Source of the DNA: Mycolicibacterium austroafricanum
GTDB lineage: Bacteria; Actinomycetota; Actinomycetes; Mycobacteriales; Mycobacteriaceae
Length of the DNA: 64,000 nt
Assembly: GCF_902705885.1 (NCBI RefSeq)
Contig: NZ_CACSIP010000023.1
Coordinates: 187,268 to 251,267, forward strand
Reading direction: 5' to 3'
Numbering within the stretch: the first letter of the stretch is position 1; each line of letters begins with the position of its first letter. Positions 34,969 to 43,481 of this stretch are shown one piece after another. The translations under genes and the position numbers were made by a program. The notes beneath the pieces were generated by a model, which was not told the origin of the DNA, ran no database searches, and was given only the letters and a program-made list of their open reading frames with translations.

Positions 34969-36044
34969 CACAACATCCCCTGTTCCGACGCTGCACACGG
35001 GCGGTCGCCTGTGCGTCGGGCGCACTACTGGTCCTGACCGCTTGCGGTGGCGGCGATGGCGAGAACACCGCGACGGCAGGTGAACTACGCACGTTCACCT
35101 ACGAAGACACCATCGACCCCGGGATCATCGGGCCCTTCACGAGCGAGAACCCCGATCTCGAGCTCAAGACAGCCACCTTCGACAGCGTCGACGAGGGGGC
35201 GGCCAAGCTCAACGCCGGCTTCAGCACCGACGTCGTCGAGGTTTGCCTGGACGAGGCCAAGCCACTGCACCAGGACCAACTACTGGCCCCGATCGACACG
35301 TCGAGACTGACCAACTGGGAGTCCTTGGACCCCACCTTCCGTGAGGCTAACGGGGTGGTCATCGATGGTGACGTCACGATGGTGATCGCATCGGCCGGCC
35401 CGCACGGCATGCTCTATGACAACAACGCCATCCCCGGCGGCATCGACAGCTATACAGCGCTCTTCGATCCGGCCTACCGCGGCAAGGTGGCACTGGACAA
35501 CGGTTGGCTGACCGCGCTCGCGGATGCCGCGCTGGCATCGGGGATCACCGACCCACTCGAGATGACCGATGATCAGATCGAGCAGATGAAGGACAAGATC
35601 CGGGCCGCGATGGCCGACGGACAGTTCCGCACCCTTGCCGAGGGGGACTCCGACATGTCCAATCTGTTCAAGTCCGGTGAGGTCATCCTGGCCGACGGTG
35701 GCCGCGGGACCGCCGAGATGATCAACGCCAACGGAGGCAACGTGACCTGGGTCGCGCCCAAGGAAGGCACGTTGTCGTGGATGTGCGGGCTCGGCATCAG
35801 TGCCGACGCCGCAAACGTCGACGCCGCCTACGCATTCCTCGATTACTACATCTCGCCGAGGGCGCAGGGTGCCATCGGCGATCTCGGTTACGTGATCACC
35901 AATCCGAAAGGGCTTCCCGAGGTCTCTGCAGAATTCCAGAAGACCGCGAACCCGTCCGACCTGGAGGGCACCATCCCGCAGTTCGAACCCGACAACGCCG
36001 ACGTGTGGCGTTCCGCGTGGCAGGAGATCGAGGCCGGGGCGTGA
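34965..36044 (+). CDS. Binding lipoprotein of importer A (PotD-like)
   Basis: 359 residues, ATG overlapping the PHP stop. Lipoprotein signal peptide to LTACGGG (Cys27). The mature protein has the two-lobed spermidine/putrescine-binding pattern: FTYEDTIDPG near the start, a DVVEVCLDEA hinge region, GMLYDNN, and aromatic residues lining the cleft (WMCGLGIS). It is paralogous to the second binding protein at 42334. Ligand cannot be read from sequence. Confidence 0.9.
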   Translation: MTQHPLFRRCTRAVACASGALLVLTACGGGDGENTATAGELRTFTYEDTIDPGIIGPFTSENPDLELKTATFDSVDEGAAKLNAGFSTDVVEVCLDEAKPLHQDQLLAPIDTSRLTNWESLDPTFREANGVVIDGDVTMVIASAGPHGMLYDNNAIPGGIDSYTALFDPAYRGKVALDNGWLTALADAALASGITDPLEMTDDQIEQMKDKIRAAMADGQFRTLAEGDSDMSNLFKSGEVILADGGRGTAEMINANGGNVTWVAPKEGTLSWMCGLGISADAANVDAAYAFLDYYISPRAQGAIGDLGYVITNPKGLPEVSAEFQKTANPSDLEGTIPQFEPDNADVWRSAWQEIEAGA

Positions 36045-36898
36045 CCCTGTCCACGGGCTCGGGGACCAATCGCACGGGCGCTGTGCTGGCCACAGCGCTC
36101 GTGGCGGTGGTGATGGTGATCCTCGTCGGGCCCATCGTCCTGCTCGCGGTCTTCTCGTTCAACGACTCGACCATCATCGCGTTGCCGTTCGAGGGCTTCA
36201 CGTGGAGGTGGTACATCGAGGCCTTCACCGATCCCGATGTAGCTGGCTCGTTACGAAATTCGACAGTGCTTGCCGCGGTCATCTCACCGGTGTGCGTGGT
36301 GCTCGGGACGGCGACGGCATGGGCCATCACCCGTTTCCGATTTCCCACCCGCGGACTGTGGACAGCCCTGGCCGGCGCACCACTGGTGATCCCGTGGCTC
36401 GTCATGGGTGTCAGCGGGCTGTTGTTCTTCGCCTCGCTGGGCGTTGAGTTGTCACTGTTGACTGTCGGTGCCATGCACATCGCGGTGACGTTCCCGTTGG
36501 TGACCGCGCTGGTATCGGCGCAGTTGGTGCGCTTCCAACGGTCGCAGGAGGAGGCTGCCGTCGACCTCGGCGCCTCGCAGTGGCAACTCATGACCAAGGT
36601 GGTGCTCCCGCAGTTGGCGCCCACCTTGGGTGCCGCGCTCATCTTCTCCTTCGCCTGGTCGTTCAACAACTTCGAGATCAGCTTCTTCACCGGTGGCTAT
36701 GAACAGACCTTTCCGGTCTGGGTGTACTCGGTGCTGCGTCGCTCGGACAATCTGCCGATCGTGAACGCCGTCTCGACGGCGGTCTCGCTGGTGCAGGTGG
36801 CTGTCGTGTACGGCATGTGGCTGGCTCTGCAAGCCGTCAACCGACGCCGCGGGTCCGAAGGTTCGCTCACCGACATGGTGGCGGGAGGCCTGCGGTGA
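36041..36898 (+). CDS. ABC permease of importer A (PotC-like)
   Basis: 285 residues from GTG 36041. Six hydrophobic spans with the ABC importer EAA loop EEAAVDLGASQWQLMTKVVLP near residue 175 (ATPase contact) and the PotC-type FSFNDS and FEGFTWRWY motifs close to the N-terminus. Overlaps its neighbours by 4 bp on both sides. Its closest relative in the window is the permease at 43482. Confidence 0.9.
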   Translation: MTLSTGSGTNRTGAVLATALVAVVMVILVGPIVLLAVFSFNDSTIIALPFEGFTWRWYIEAFTDPDVAGSLRNSTVLAAVISPVCVVLGTATAWAITRFRFPTRGLWTALAGAPLVIPWLVMGVSGLLFFASLGVELSLLTVGAMHIAVTFPLVTALVSAQLVRFQRSQEEAAVDLGASQWQLMTKVVLPQLAPTLGAALIFSFAWSFNNFEISFFTGGYEQTFPVWVYSVLRRSDNLPIVNAVSTAVSLVQVAVVYGMWLALQAVNRRRGSEGSLTDMVAGGLR

Positions 36899-37791
36899 CG
36901 GCCGTGCACGAGATCGCGACCGCAGTTGAAGCCGGCACCAAGAGACGACGCAGGACCTGGCTGCCGTTCGGCTACCTTTCCGTCCCGATGACCGTGCTGG
37001 TGCTACTGGTTTTCGTGCCGACAATCATCCTGTTCTTGATCAGCCTCGGCATGAAAGTGGGCCGCGGGCAGAATGTGTGGTCGCTGGACGCCTACGCCAG
37101 CATCCTCACCGACCCGCTCTACCACAAGGTGGCTCTCACGACCGTCTTCATCGCCACCTGCGCGATGATCGTGCAACTTGTCATCGGCGTGCCGCTTGCC
37201 TACGTGATGGCGTTCAAATCCGGTCGATTAGAGGTCCCGCTACTACTGGGCTTGGTGTTGCTCGACCAGCTCAACCCGGTGATCCGAGTGTACGCATGGC
37301 GGATGTTGTTGGGCCGCAACGGAATCATCAACGGGTTCCTACAGGCCATCGGTGTCATCAACAACCCGATCGACTGGTTGCTGTTCAACGAGGTGACAGT
37401 TGTCATCGTGCTCTCCACCAGCTGGATCACCTACACGGTGATACCGCTGTACGCGGCGATGAAAGCAATCGACACCAGGCTTTTTCAGGCTGCAGCCGAC
37501 CTGGGCGCCGGGTGGTTGGTGATGACCCGGCGGATCCTGCTGCCGCTGGCCGCGCCCGGGATCTTCATGGCCGTGCTGCTGGTCTACATTCCACTGTTCA
37601 CCGACTTCGCCACCCCCACACTGGTGGGCGGCACCAGCGGCTACATGCTGGGCCAGGCCGTCAATGACCTGATTCTCGAACAAGGCGACCTCGCTCGCGG
37701 TGCAGCACTGAGCAATCTGATGCTGCTGGCCGCAGGTGTGGTGGCCGCCATCGCATTCCGACTCGCCAAGATCAACAAACTGGAGGCTTGA
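36895..37791 (+). CDS. ABC permease of importer A (PotB-like)
   Basis: 298 residues from GTG 36895. Six spans, with the PotB-type N-terminal cytoplasmic segment and EAA-like loop TRLFQAAADLGAGWLVMTRRI (seen as AAADLGAGW). The conserved NPVIRVYAWRMLLGRNG motif is shared with the paralogue at 44297. Completes a PotABCD-type importer with the three preceding transporter genes. Confidence 0.9.
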   Translation: MTAVHEIATAVEAGTKRRRRTWLPFGYLSVPMTVLVLLVFVPTIILFLISLGMKVGRGQNVWSLDAYASILTDPLYHKVALTTVFIATCAMIVQLVIGVPLAYVMAFKSGRLEVPLLLGLVLLDQLNPVIRVYAWRMLLGRNGIINGFLQAIGVINNPIDWLLFNEVTVVIVLSTSWITYTVIPLYAAMKAIDTRLFQAAADLGAGWLVMTRRILLPLAAPGIFMAVLLVYIPLFTDFATPTLVGGTSGYMLGQAVNDLILEQGDLARGAALSNLMLLAAGVVAAIAFRLAKINKLEA

Positions 37792-37794
37792 ATT

Positions 37795-39144
37795 ATGACA
37801 CTGCTCCCGCCGGTGCCCACCGCAGCGCCCGGTCCACGAAGCGCCGAACTGCTGGCGGGGTACGACAAGATCTTCTACCCCGGGTTGATCGGTGAGGGCT
37901 ATCCGTTTGTGGCGCGATCCCGTTCAGGCTGGACGGTCACCGATGTCGATGGCCAGGTCTTCGTCGACCTGGTGAGTTCGTCGGCCTCGGTACCGATGGG
38001 CGCCGGTCGGGCCGAGATCGTCGAGCCCGCCGCGGCGGCCCTGCGAAGCTTCGGGAACGAGGACAGTCACGCGGTGTTCCACGAATGGATGCTGCCACTG
38101 GCCCAGCGAGTTCTCAGCCTGGCTCCAGAAGGGCTCACCCGGGTGGACATCTCGCTCAACGGCACCGAATCCGTGGAGACCGCTGTGCGGGTGATGCGCC
38201 GGGCCACCGGGCGGCCGGTGATCATCGGCTTCTTCGGCGCCTACCACGGTGAAACCACCACCACGGCGTCACTGGGTGCTGAACAACACGAGATCGGCCG
38301 TGAATTACGCGGGCTGGCGAGCGGATTCGTCCATGTACCGTACCCGAATGCCTACCGGAACCCCTTCGGTGAACCCCGCCGCGGCGGCACCGGTGATCCG
38401 TGGGTGGACTACCTGCGCGACCATGTGCTCTTCCACCTGGTTGATCCATCAGAGGTGGCGGGAGTGATCATCGAACCGATCCTCGGTTCCGGCGGGGTGA
38501 TCTCGCCGCCCGACACGTTCTGGCCTGCGCTCACCGAACTGTGCCGGGAATACGGCTGGCTGTTCTGCCTCGACGAGGTGAAGACCGGGTTCGGCCGCAC
38601 CGGAGAGGTGTTCGCCGCCGATCTGTGGGGTTTGCAGCCGGATCTGATGTGTCTGGGCAAGGCGATGGGCGGCGGTGTCATGCCCATCGGGGCACTGCTG
38701 GGAACCGAACGTGCGCTTGGTGGCTTCGGCGACCTGTCCACCGGCAGCACCTGGTCGTGGCTGCCCGCCGCCTGCGCGGCGTCGCTGGCCTATCTGGATT
38801 TACTGGAGCGTGAGGATGTGCTGTCGAATGTGCGTGCGCTACATCAGGTGGCGGTGGATCTGCTGGTACCACTGGTGGACACGATCACTGCGGTAGGCGA
38901 CGTCCGGGTGCAGGGCGGTTTCGTCGGTATCGAGTTCGTCAAAGACAAAGCCACCAAGGAACGTGATCTCGATCTGCAGGACGCGGTGGCCGAAGGATGT
39001 ATCAAGCGCGGGGTTCTGGTGGTGGCCAGTACCACCAGCCTCAACATCCAGCCGTCGTTGGTGATGCCGCCCGATGCGTACGCTGAGGCGCTCGGGCGGG
39101 TGCTGGAGGCCGTCCAGGAGGCTGTCGACGAAGCGACCCGATGA
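37795..39144 (+). CDS. Class III PLP aminotransferase (GSA-aminomutase-like)
   Basis: 449 residues, three bases after the permease stop. Fold type I PLP enzyme: LNGTESVETAVR (phosphate cup), FFGAYHGETT, Asp260 in FCLDEVKTGFGRTG and Schiff-base Lys289 in CLGKAMGGG. The nearest classes are glutamate-1-semialdehyde aminomutases and omega-aminotransferases. Placement behind a polyamine-type importer suggests transamination of an imported amine or amino acid to a semialdehyde or keto acid. Substrate unresolved. Confidence 0.88.
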   Translation: MTLLPPVPTAAPGPRSAELLAGYDKIFYPGLIGEGYPFVARSRSGWTVTDVDGQVFVDLVSSSASVPMGAGRAEIVEPAAAALRSFGNEDSHAVFHEWMLPLAQRVLSLAPEGLTRVDISLNGTESVETAVRVMRRATGRPVIIGFFGAYHGETTTTASLGAEQHEIGRELRGLASGFVHVPYPNAYRNPFGEPRRGGTGDPWVDYLRDHVLFHLVDPSEVAGVIIEPILGSGGVISPPDTFWPALTELCREYGWLFCLDEVKTGFGRTGEVFAADLWGLQPDLMCLGKAMGGGVMPIGALLGTERALGGFGDLSTGSTWSWLPAACAASLAYLDLLEREDVLSNVRALHQVAVDLLVPLVDTITAVGDVRVQGGFVGIEFVKDKATKERDLDLQDAVAEGCIKRGVLVVASTTSLNIQPSLVMPPDAYAEALGRVLEAVQEAVDEATR

Positions 39145-40343
39145 ACGAAGGCTTGATCGCAACCAGTGCGGCCGCGCTGAAGGCCATGGCCGACAACGGA
39201 ACCCTGAAAGTTCCCCCGGTGCTGGACGCGCCGCAGGGCCCGCTGAGCCGGGTGCGCGGCCAAGACGTTCTGGTCGCGTGCTCCAACGACTATCTGGGGT
39301 TGGCGGCAGATCCGCGGGTGATCGCGGCGACTGTCGACGGGCTCCAGCGTTACGGTGCCGGCACCGCGTCGGTCCGGTTCATCTGCGGCACCTTCACCCC
39401 GCACCTGGAACTGGAGGCTGACCTCGCGGATCTGGTGGGCGCGGAGGCGGCGCTCACCTTCGTCTCGTGCTGGGACGCCAACGCCGCGGCCATCACCACG
39501 CTGGCCGACGCGAACACCGTCGTACTGTCAGACGCGTTGAACCATGCCTCGATCATCGACGCCGTCCGGGGATCGCGGGCCGGACGCAAGGTGGTGTACC
39601 CGCACGTCGACCTGACAGTCCTCGACGAAGCACTGTCCGGGTTGGGGGAGTGGAACCGGCGCATCGTGGTCACCGACGGCGTATTCAGCATGGAAGGTGA
39701 TGTCGCGCCGCTGCCGGACCTGATCGAACTGTGCCGCCGCCACAACGCCATCCTGCTGGTGGACGACTCGCACGGTATCGGAGTGATGGGTGCCGAGGGC
39801 CGCGGCACCCCGTCGGCACAGGGGGTTCTCGGTGACATCGACGTTCTCACCGGGACTTTGGGTAAGGCGCTCGGGGGTGCTGCGGGCGGGTATGTGGCCG
39901 CGCCGGCTGAGGTGGTAGAGCTGCTGTCGCAGGTGGCGCGCCCGTCGCTGTTCTCCAACGCACTGCCGGTGCCCACTGCATGCGGCGCCCGGGAGGCGGT
40001 GCGAATTCTGCGGGCCGAGCCCCAGCGCGTGGCGCGGCTGCAGCAGCTGGCGTCCGATCTGCGGGGAGGATTGCGTGAGGCGGGGCTGAGCCCGCTGCCC
40101 GGCGACACCGCGATAGTGCCGATCATCGTCGGTGAGACGGCTCGCGCGGGGCAGATGAGCCGCGAATTGCGCGAGCAGCACCGTGTGCTCGTCACAGGCT
40201 TCGGCCATCCCGTCGTGCCCGAGGGCACCGCCCGGTTACGTCTGCAAGCCAACGCGGCGATGTCCGAGGCGAACGTGGCGCAGCTGATCTCCGCCCTTGA
40301 AGCCGTCGACGCAACCGCGTCCACCGGCTCGGTGCGCCGTTGA
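39141..40343 (+). CDS. Alpha-oxoamine synthase family, Kbl-like (glycine C-acetyltransferase type)
   Basis: 400 residues, ATG overlapping the aminotransferase stop. Very Kbl-like motifs: CSNDYLGLA, ASVRFICGT, SDALNHASIID with the PLP-stacking His135, TDGVFSMEGDVAPL, VDDSHGIG and Lys242 in TGTLGKALGG. Kbl cleaves 2-amino-3-oxobutyrate with CoA to glycine and acetyl-CoA. No threonine dehydrogenase is adjacent, so the beta-keto amino acid may come from another route in this operon. 8-Amino-7-oxononanoate synthase is the alternative but fits the motifs less well. Confidence 0.87.
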   Translation: MNEGLIATSAAALKAMADNGTLKVPPVLDAPQGPLSRVRGQDVLVACSNDYLGLAADPRVIAATVDGLQRYGAGTASVRFICGTFTPHLELEADLADLVGAEAALTFVSCWDANAAAITTLADANTVVLSDALNHASIIDAVRGSRAGRKVVYPHVDLTVLDEALSGLGEWNRRIVVTDGVFSMEGDVAPLPDLIELCRRHNAILLVDDSHGIGVMGAEGRGTPSAQGVLGDIDVLTGTLGKALGGAAGGYVAAPAEVVELLSQVARPSLFSNALPVPTACGAREAVRILRAEPQRVARLQQLASDLRGGLREAGLSPLPGDTAIVPIIVGETARAGQMSRELREQHRVLVTGFGHPVVPEGTARLRLQANAAMSEANVAQLISALEAVDATASTGSVRR

Positions 40344-40365
40344 GCCCCATCAAGTTCCGGCGAAG

Positions 40366-41487
40366 TCAGTCGAGGATGAGCCGCTCGAACGCATTCGTCT
40401 CCAGCACGGCCTCGTCGAGTGCGATACCCAGGCCCGGGCCATCCGGGGCATGCACGAGACCGTCGGATCCTGTGCGCAGCACGTCGGTGACTCCGCACTC
40501 GAACGGTTCGACAGGCACCGCCTGCTCGAAATAGGTGGTACGGCCGAAGGCAAGCGCTACTTGGAGGTCGGCGGCCTGGATCACGGTGTGGCCGTAGCTG
40601 ATCAGTTCGACATCCAGCCCGGCATCTTCGGCGACCCGGATCATCCGCAACGCCGGCGTAGGGCCCCCGACGAACGAGACGTCGAACCGCACCGCACTGA
40701 ACGGCTCGAGGAGCAGGACCGTGCTCAGCAGATCGGGGTGCCACAGCGCGTCACCGGCGGGCAGGATCGGCACCGCGGGAAACTCGTCGCGGAGGGCCCG
40801 GTAGCCGAGGACGTCAAAGTCCGTTATCGGGGCTTCGAACCACCGGGCGTCGACATCGGCGCAGGCGGTCGCGACGATCCGCGCACCGTCGCGGTCGTAA
40901 CGCCCCTCGGCGTCGAACATCAGGGTGAGAGCGGGAAACGCAGGACGAAGCGCGCGCATCAGAGCTGCGTCCCGTTCTGGAATGCCCCATGCGTGCAGTT
41001 TCACCGCGGCGTAACCGGATTCAACGAACCCGGACAGCGCCTCCCGGTACTCGGTCTCATCGCCGAGCAGCGGTACCGAGGCATATCCAGGCAGCGACGT
41101 CGGCGTCGGTCCGCCGGCGAGCATCTCGCGCAGCGGCACGCCTCGACGCCGGGACGCCAAGTCCCACAACGCGGTATCGATCGTCGACCGTACCGCGGGC
41201 GGAAAGGCGGAGGTGTTGTCCTCGGACACGAGAGTATAGACACCATCTCGGTCCTCGGCCTCGAGTCCCATCAGTCGTGGAAGGAGTGGACGCAGGGTCT
41301 CGAACGGTCCGCGGTCCCACATACCGAACGTGTCGGAGTCATAGGCGCCGACACCCGTTAAGCCGTCGGAGTCGGTGATGCGCAACAGTGTTGTCGTGGT
41401 GTACACCTCGTCCGAATGCGAGGTGTACCGGAACCGTTCGACCTCAGGGCCCAACGCCCAAGCTTCAATCCTGCTGATTACAGACAC
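40366..41487 (-). CDS. Enolase-superfamily enzyme (mandelate racemase/muconate lactonizing type)
   Basis: 373 residues from GTG 41487, chosen because a TTGACA-17-TGTAAT promoter places the transcript start there; an ATG at 41496 would add three residues. The (beta/alpha)8 barrel residues are visible: Lys163-x-His165 on strand 2, metal ligands Asp192 and Glu218, Asp246 where the third ligand is usually Glu, Asp269, and His300 in SYGHT. Lys/His pairing suits acid-sugar dehydratases or racemases acting on carboxylates. It is the only minus-strand gene of the block and shares its control region with the GntR gene. Confidence 0.85.
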   Translation of the reverse strand: MSVISRIEAWALGPEVERFRYTSHSDEVYTTTTLLRITDSDGLTGVGAYDSDTFGMWDRGPFETLRPLLPRLMGLEAEDRDGVYTLVSEDNTSAFPPAVRSTIDTALWDLASRRRGVPLREMLAGGPTPTSLPGYASVPLLGDETEYREALSGFVESGYAAVKLHAWGIPERDAALMRALRPAFPALTLMFDAEGRYDRDGARIVATACADVDARWFEAPITDFDVLGYRALRDEFPAVPILPAGDALWHPDLLSTVLLLEPFSAVRFDVSFVGGPTPALRMIRVAEDAGLDVELISYGHTVIQAADLQVALAFGRTTYFEQAVPVEPFECGVTDVLRTGSDGLVHAPDGPGLGIALDEAVLETNAFERLILD

Positions 41488-41494
41488 GAGCCAC

Positions 41495-41523
41495 ATTACA
41501 TTTTGCAGATAGCAGATTGTCAA
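41495..41523 (-). promoter_or_regulatory. Promoter of the enolase-superfamily gene, leaderless
   Basis: Minus strand: -35 TTGACA (41523-41518), 17-bp spacer, -10 TGTAAT (41500-41495), predicted start at about 41488, next to the GTG. The -35 lies inside the GntR-type operator 41515-41528, so binding would block it. Confidence 0.65.
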
Positions 41524-41528
41524 CAGTC
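41515..41528 (+). promoter_or_regulatory. GntR-type operator between the divergent enolase and gntR genes
   Basis: GATTGT-CA-ACAGTC, one mismatch from perfect symmetry, matching the other two sites in the block. It overlaps the -35 of the minus-strand promoter and lies directly upstream of a -10 TATACT (41536-41541) that would start a leaderless gntR transcript at about 41549. Confidence 0.75.
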
Positions 41529-41548
41529 GACCTCGTATACTCGCGGGT

Positions 41549-42226
41549 ATGAGCGACCCCGCAGTACTGCGCCCCATCGATGTTCCGCGCTCCCTGAGCG
41601 AGGATGCTGCTGATCGGATCCGTGAGCAGATCGTCCTCGGCGGATTCCGCCAAGGCGAACATCTCAAAGAGGCACGAATCGCGGAGCAACTCAACGTCAG
41701 TCGCGGACCGGTGCGTGAGGCGTTCAAGATCCTGCGCGCGGAGGGCCTGCTCGCCGAGGAACCACACCGCGGGACGTTCGTGGTGAGTCTGACGGCCAAA
41801 GACGTTAGCGACATCTACGGGCTGCGCGCCGCGGTCGAGGAGTTCGCGGTCCGTCTCGTGTGTCGTGAGCAGGACCTGACCGCGCTCACGCGGCTCCGTT
41901 CGCTGGTCGACGATCTCCGCGCGGCTGCCGCCACCGGAGATGCGTCCGCCGTGGCGCGAGCTGACGTGGCGTTTCACGAGGGACTGTGCGCCGCCTCCGG
42001 GAACACCCGCGTCCACGAGGTCTTCCTGCGGTACGTCCCGACGATCCGTGGCCTCCTCCGGCTCGACGAACGAATCATGCCGTCCCTCGATGAGGTGGTG
42101 CGTCAACACGAACCCATGGTGGACGCCATCGAGTCGGGCGACGAAGAAACGGCCGCCCGGTTGGTCCGCGAGCATTCGATCGAGGCCGGCAGGCTGCTCG
42201 TGGCCCTGCTGAACGAATCCGAGTAG
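41549..42226 (+). CDS. GntR/FCD-family transcriptional regulator
   Basis: 225 residues from ATG 41549. N-terminal winged helix-turn-helix (about 10-80): IREQIVLGGFRQGEHLKEARIAEQLNVSRGPVREAFKILRAEGL, visible as FRQGEHL and SRGPVREA. C-terminal all-helical FCD ligand domain with metal-binding histidines in VAFHEGL and REHSIEAG. FCD regulators respond to carboxylates or amino-acid-like effectors. Three matching operators flank this gene and both operons, so it is the likely repressor of the whole block and of itself. Confidence 0.92.
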   Translation: MSDPAVLRPIDVPRSLSEDAADRIREQIVLGGFRQGEHLKEARIAEQLNVSRGPVREAFKILRAEGLLAEEPHRGTFVVSLTAKDVSDIYGLRAAVEEFAVRLVCREQDLTALTRLRSLVDDLRAAAATGDASAVARADVAFHEGLCAASGNTRVHEVFLRYVPTIRGLLRLDERIMPSLDEVVRQHEPMVDAIESGDEETAARLVREHSIEAGRLLVALLNESE

Positions 42227-42261
42227 GCGTTTCTTCCAGTTCGGCATCCACCGTGCATAAT

Positions 42262-42281
42262 GGAGATTGTTGACAATCTCC
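42262..42281 (+). promoter_or_regulatory. GntR-type operator of operon B (best site)
   Basis: Perfect 20-bp dyad GGAGATTGTTGACAATCTCC. It contains the -35 TTGACA (42270-42275) of the operon B promoter, whose -10 TAGCGT is at 42293-42298 after a 17-bp spacer. Occupancy would occlude RNA polymerase. The same TTGACA/TAGCGT pair occurs in front of operon A. Confidence 0.85.
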
Positions 42282-42298
42282 GGTCTACCAAATAGCGT
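42270..42298 (+). promoter_or_regulatory. Operon B promoter
   Basis: -35 TTGACA (42270-42275), 17-bp spacer and -10 TAGCGT (42293-42298), giving a start near 42305 and a leader of about 29 bases with the RBS GAGGAGC before GTG 42334. Unlike operon A, this transcript is leadered. Confidence 0.7.
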
Positions 42299-42333
42299 GC
42301 GCGATAGAGCTGACGTCCACTGAGGAGCGCCGC

Positions 42334-43446
42334 GTGACAACCACAGCCAACAAACTGGTCATCGCCACTTCGGCGGCGACGCTGCTGGTCGCCGGATGCA
42401 GTGGCGGAGACTCCGGCGGCGCCGCCGAGCCCGGCCTCGCCAATCCGGGCGACCCCGCCTCCATCGCCGGAACGGTCCGGCTCTATTCCTACGAGGACGG
42501 CTTCAACGACGACTATCTGGCGTCGTTCCATGAGATGTATCCGAACATCACACTCGAAACCGCCGGTTTCGGCAGCAACGAAGAGGCAATCGCGAAGATC
42601 CAGGCGGGGTTCGAGGCCGATGTCATCAACACCTGCGTCGACGAAGGCGCATTGGAGGCTGTCCAAAAGGGTGTCTACGCACCGTTGGACATTGCGCGCC
42701 TGGAGAACTGGGCCAATCTCTGGCCGGCGATGAAGGAGATGCCCGGAATCACCGTCGACGGCGAGGTATACGTGGTGCCTGTGGACGCCGGAACCGCGGG
42801 GCTGATCTACAACGCCGACAAGATCACCACGCCGCCCGATTCCTGGACCGATATGTTCGATCCGCAATACCGGGACCGGGTCTCGTTGCAGGACAACGCC
42901 GTCACCGCTATCGACATCGGCGCGCTGGCCACCGGGATCTCTGATCCGTTGAACATGGACGAGGCGCAGCTCGACACGGTGAAGCAGTACCTGATCGACA
43001 ACCGCTCGCAGTTCCGCACATTGTGGGAGGACCAGGGCGAGGTCTTGTCGCAGTTCAAATCGGGGGAGATAGATCTGGCCAGCGGCTACACCAGCATCGT
43101 GAAGGAACTCCAGGCGGATGGCGTCAACGTCGAGTTCGCCGTCGGTAAAGAGGGACAGATGTTGTGGACCTGCGGATACGGCATCAGTCCCGACATCGCT
43201 GACGAAAACGTCGACGCCGCATACGCATTACTGAACTGGTACACCAGCCTGCCCGCGCAGATCTATGCGGCGACGAACTGGTACTACCTTCCCTCCAACG
43301 AGGGAATCATCGATGCGGTGACGCCGGAGGTGCGCGCAGACGCCCAACTGGACACCTTGTTCGACCTCGACAATGCCATCCCCGCCAGCCCGCCCAAGGA
43401 CCGCGATGCGTGGGTCAAGGCGTGGGCCGAAGTGAAGGCTTCATGA
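42334..43446 (+). CDS. Binding lipoprotein of importer B (PotD-like)
   Basis: 370 residues from GTG 42334. Signal peptide with lipobox VAGC (Cys22). Mature PotD-type two-lobe protein: LYSYEDGFNDD, DVINTCVDEG, AGLIYNADK, FDPQYRDRVSL, LWTCGYGIS and an aromatic ATNWYYLPSN segment. It shares these motifs with the binding protein at 34965 (EDTID, VCLDEA, WMCGLGIS), showing paralogy with diverged clefts. It probably recognises a related but distinct ligand. Confidence 0.9.
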   Translation: MTTTANKLVIATSAATLLVAGCSGGDSGGAAEPGLANPGDPASIAGTVRLYSYEDGFNDDYLASFHEMYPNITLETAGFGSNEEAIAKIQAGFEADVINTCVDEGALEAVQKGVYAPLDIARLENWANLWPAMKEMPGITVDGEVYVVPVDAGTAGLIYNADKITTPPDSWTDMFDPQYRDRVSLQDNAVTAIDIGALATGISDPLNMDEAQLDTVKQYLIDNRSQFRTLWEDQGEVLSQFKSGEIDLASGYTSIVKELQADGVNVEFAVGKEGQMLWTCGYGISPDIADENVDAAYALLNWYTSLPAQIYAATNWYYLPSNEGIIDAVTPEVRADAQLDTLFDLDNAIPASPPKDRDAWVKAWAEVKAS

Positions 43447-43481
43447 GCCGCTGCTGCATGCGGCGGTGAGCGGATCCAGAA

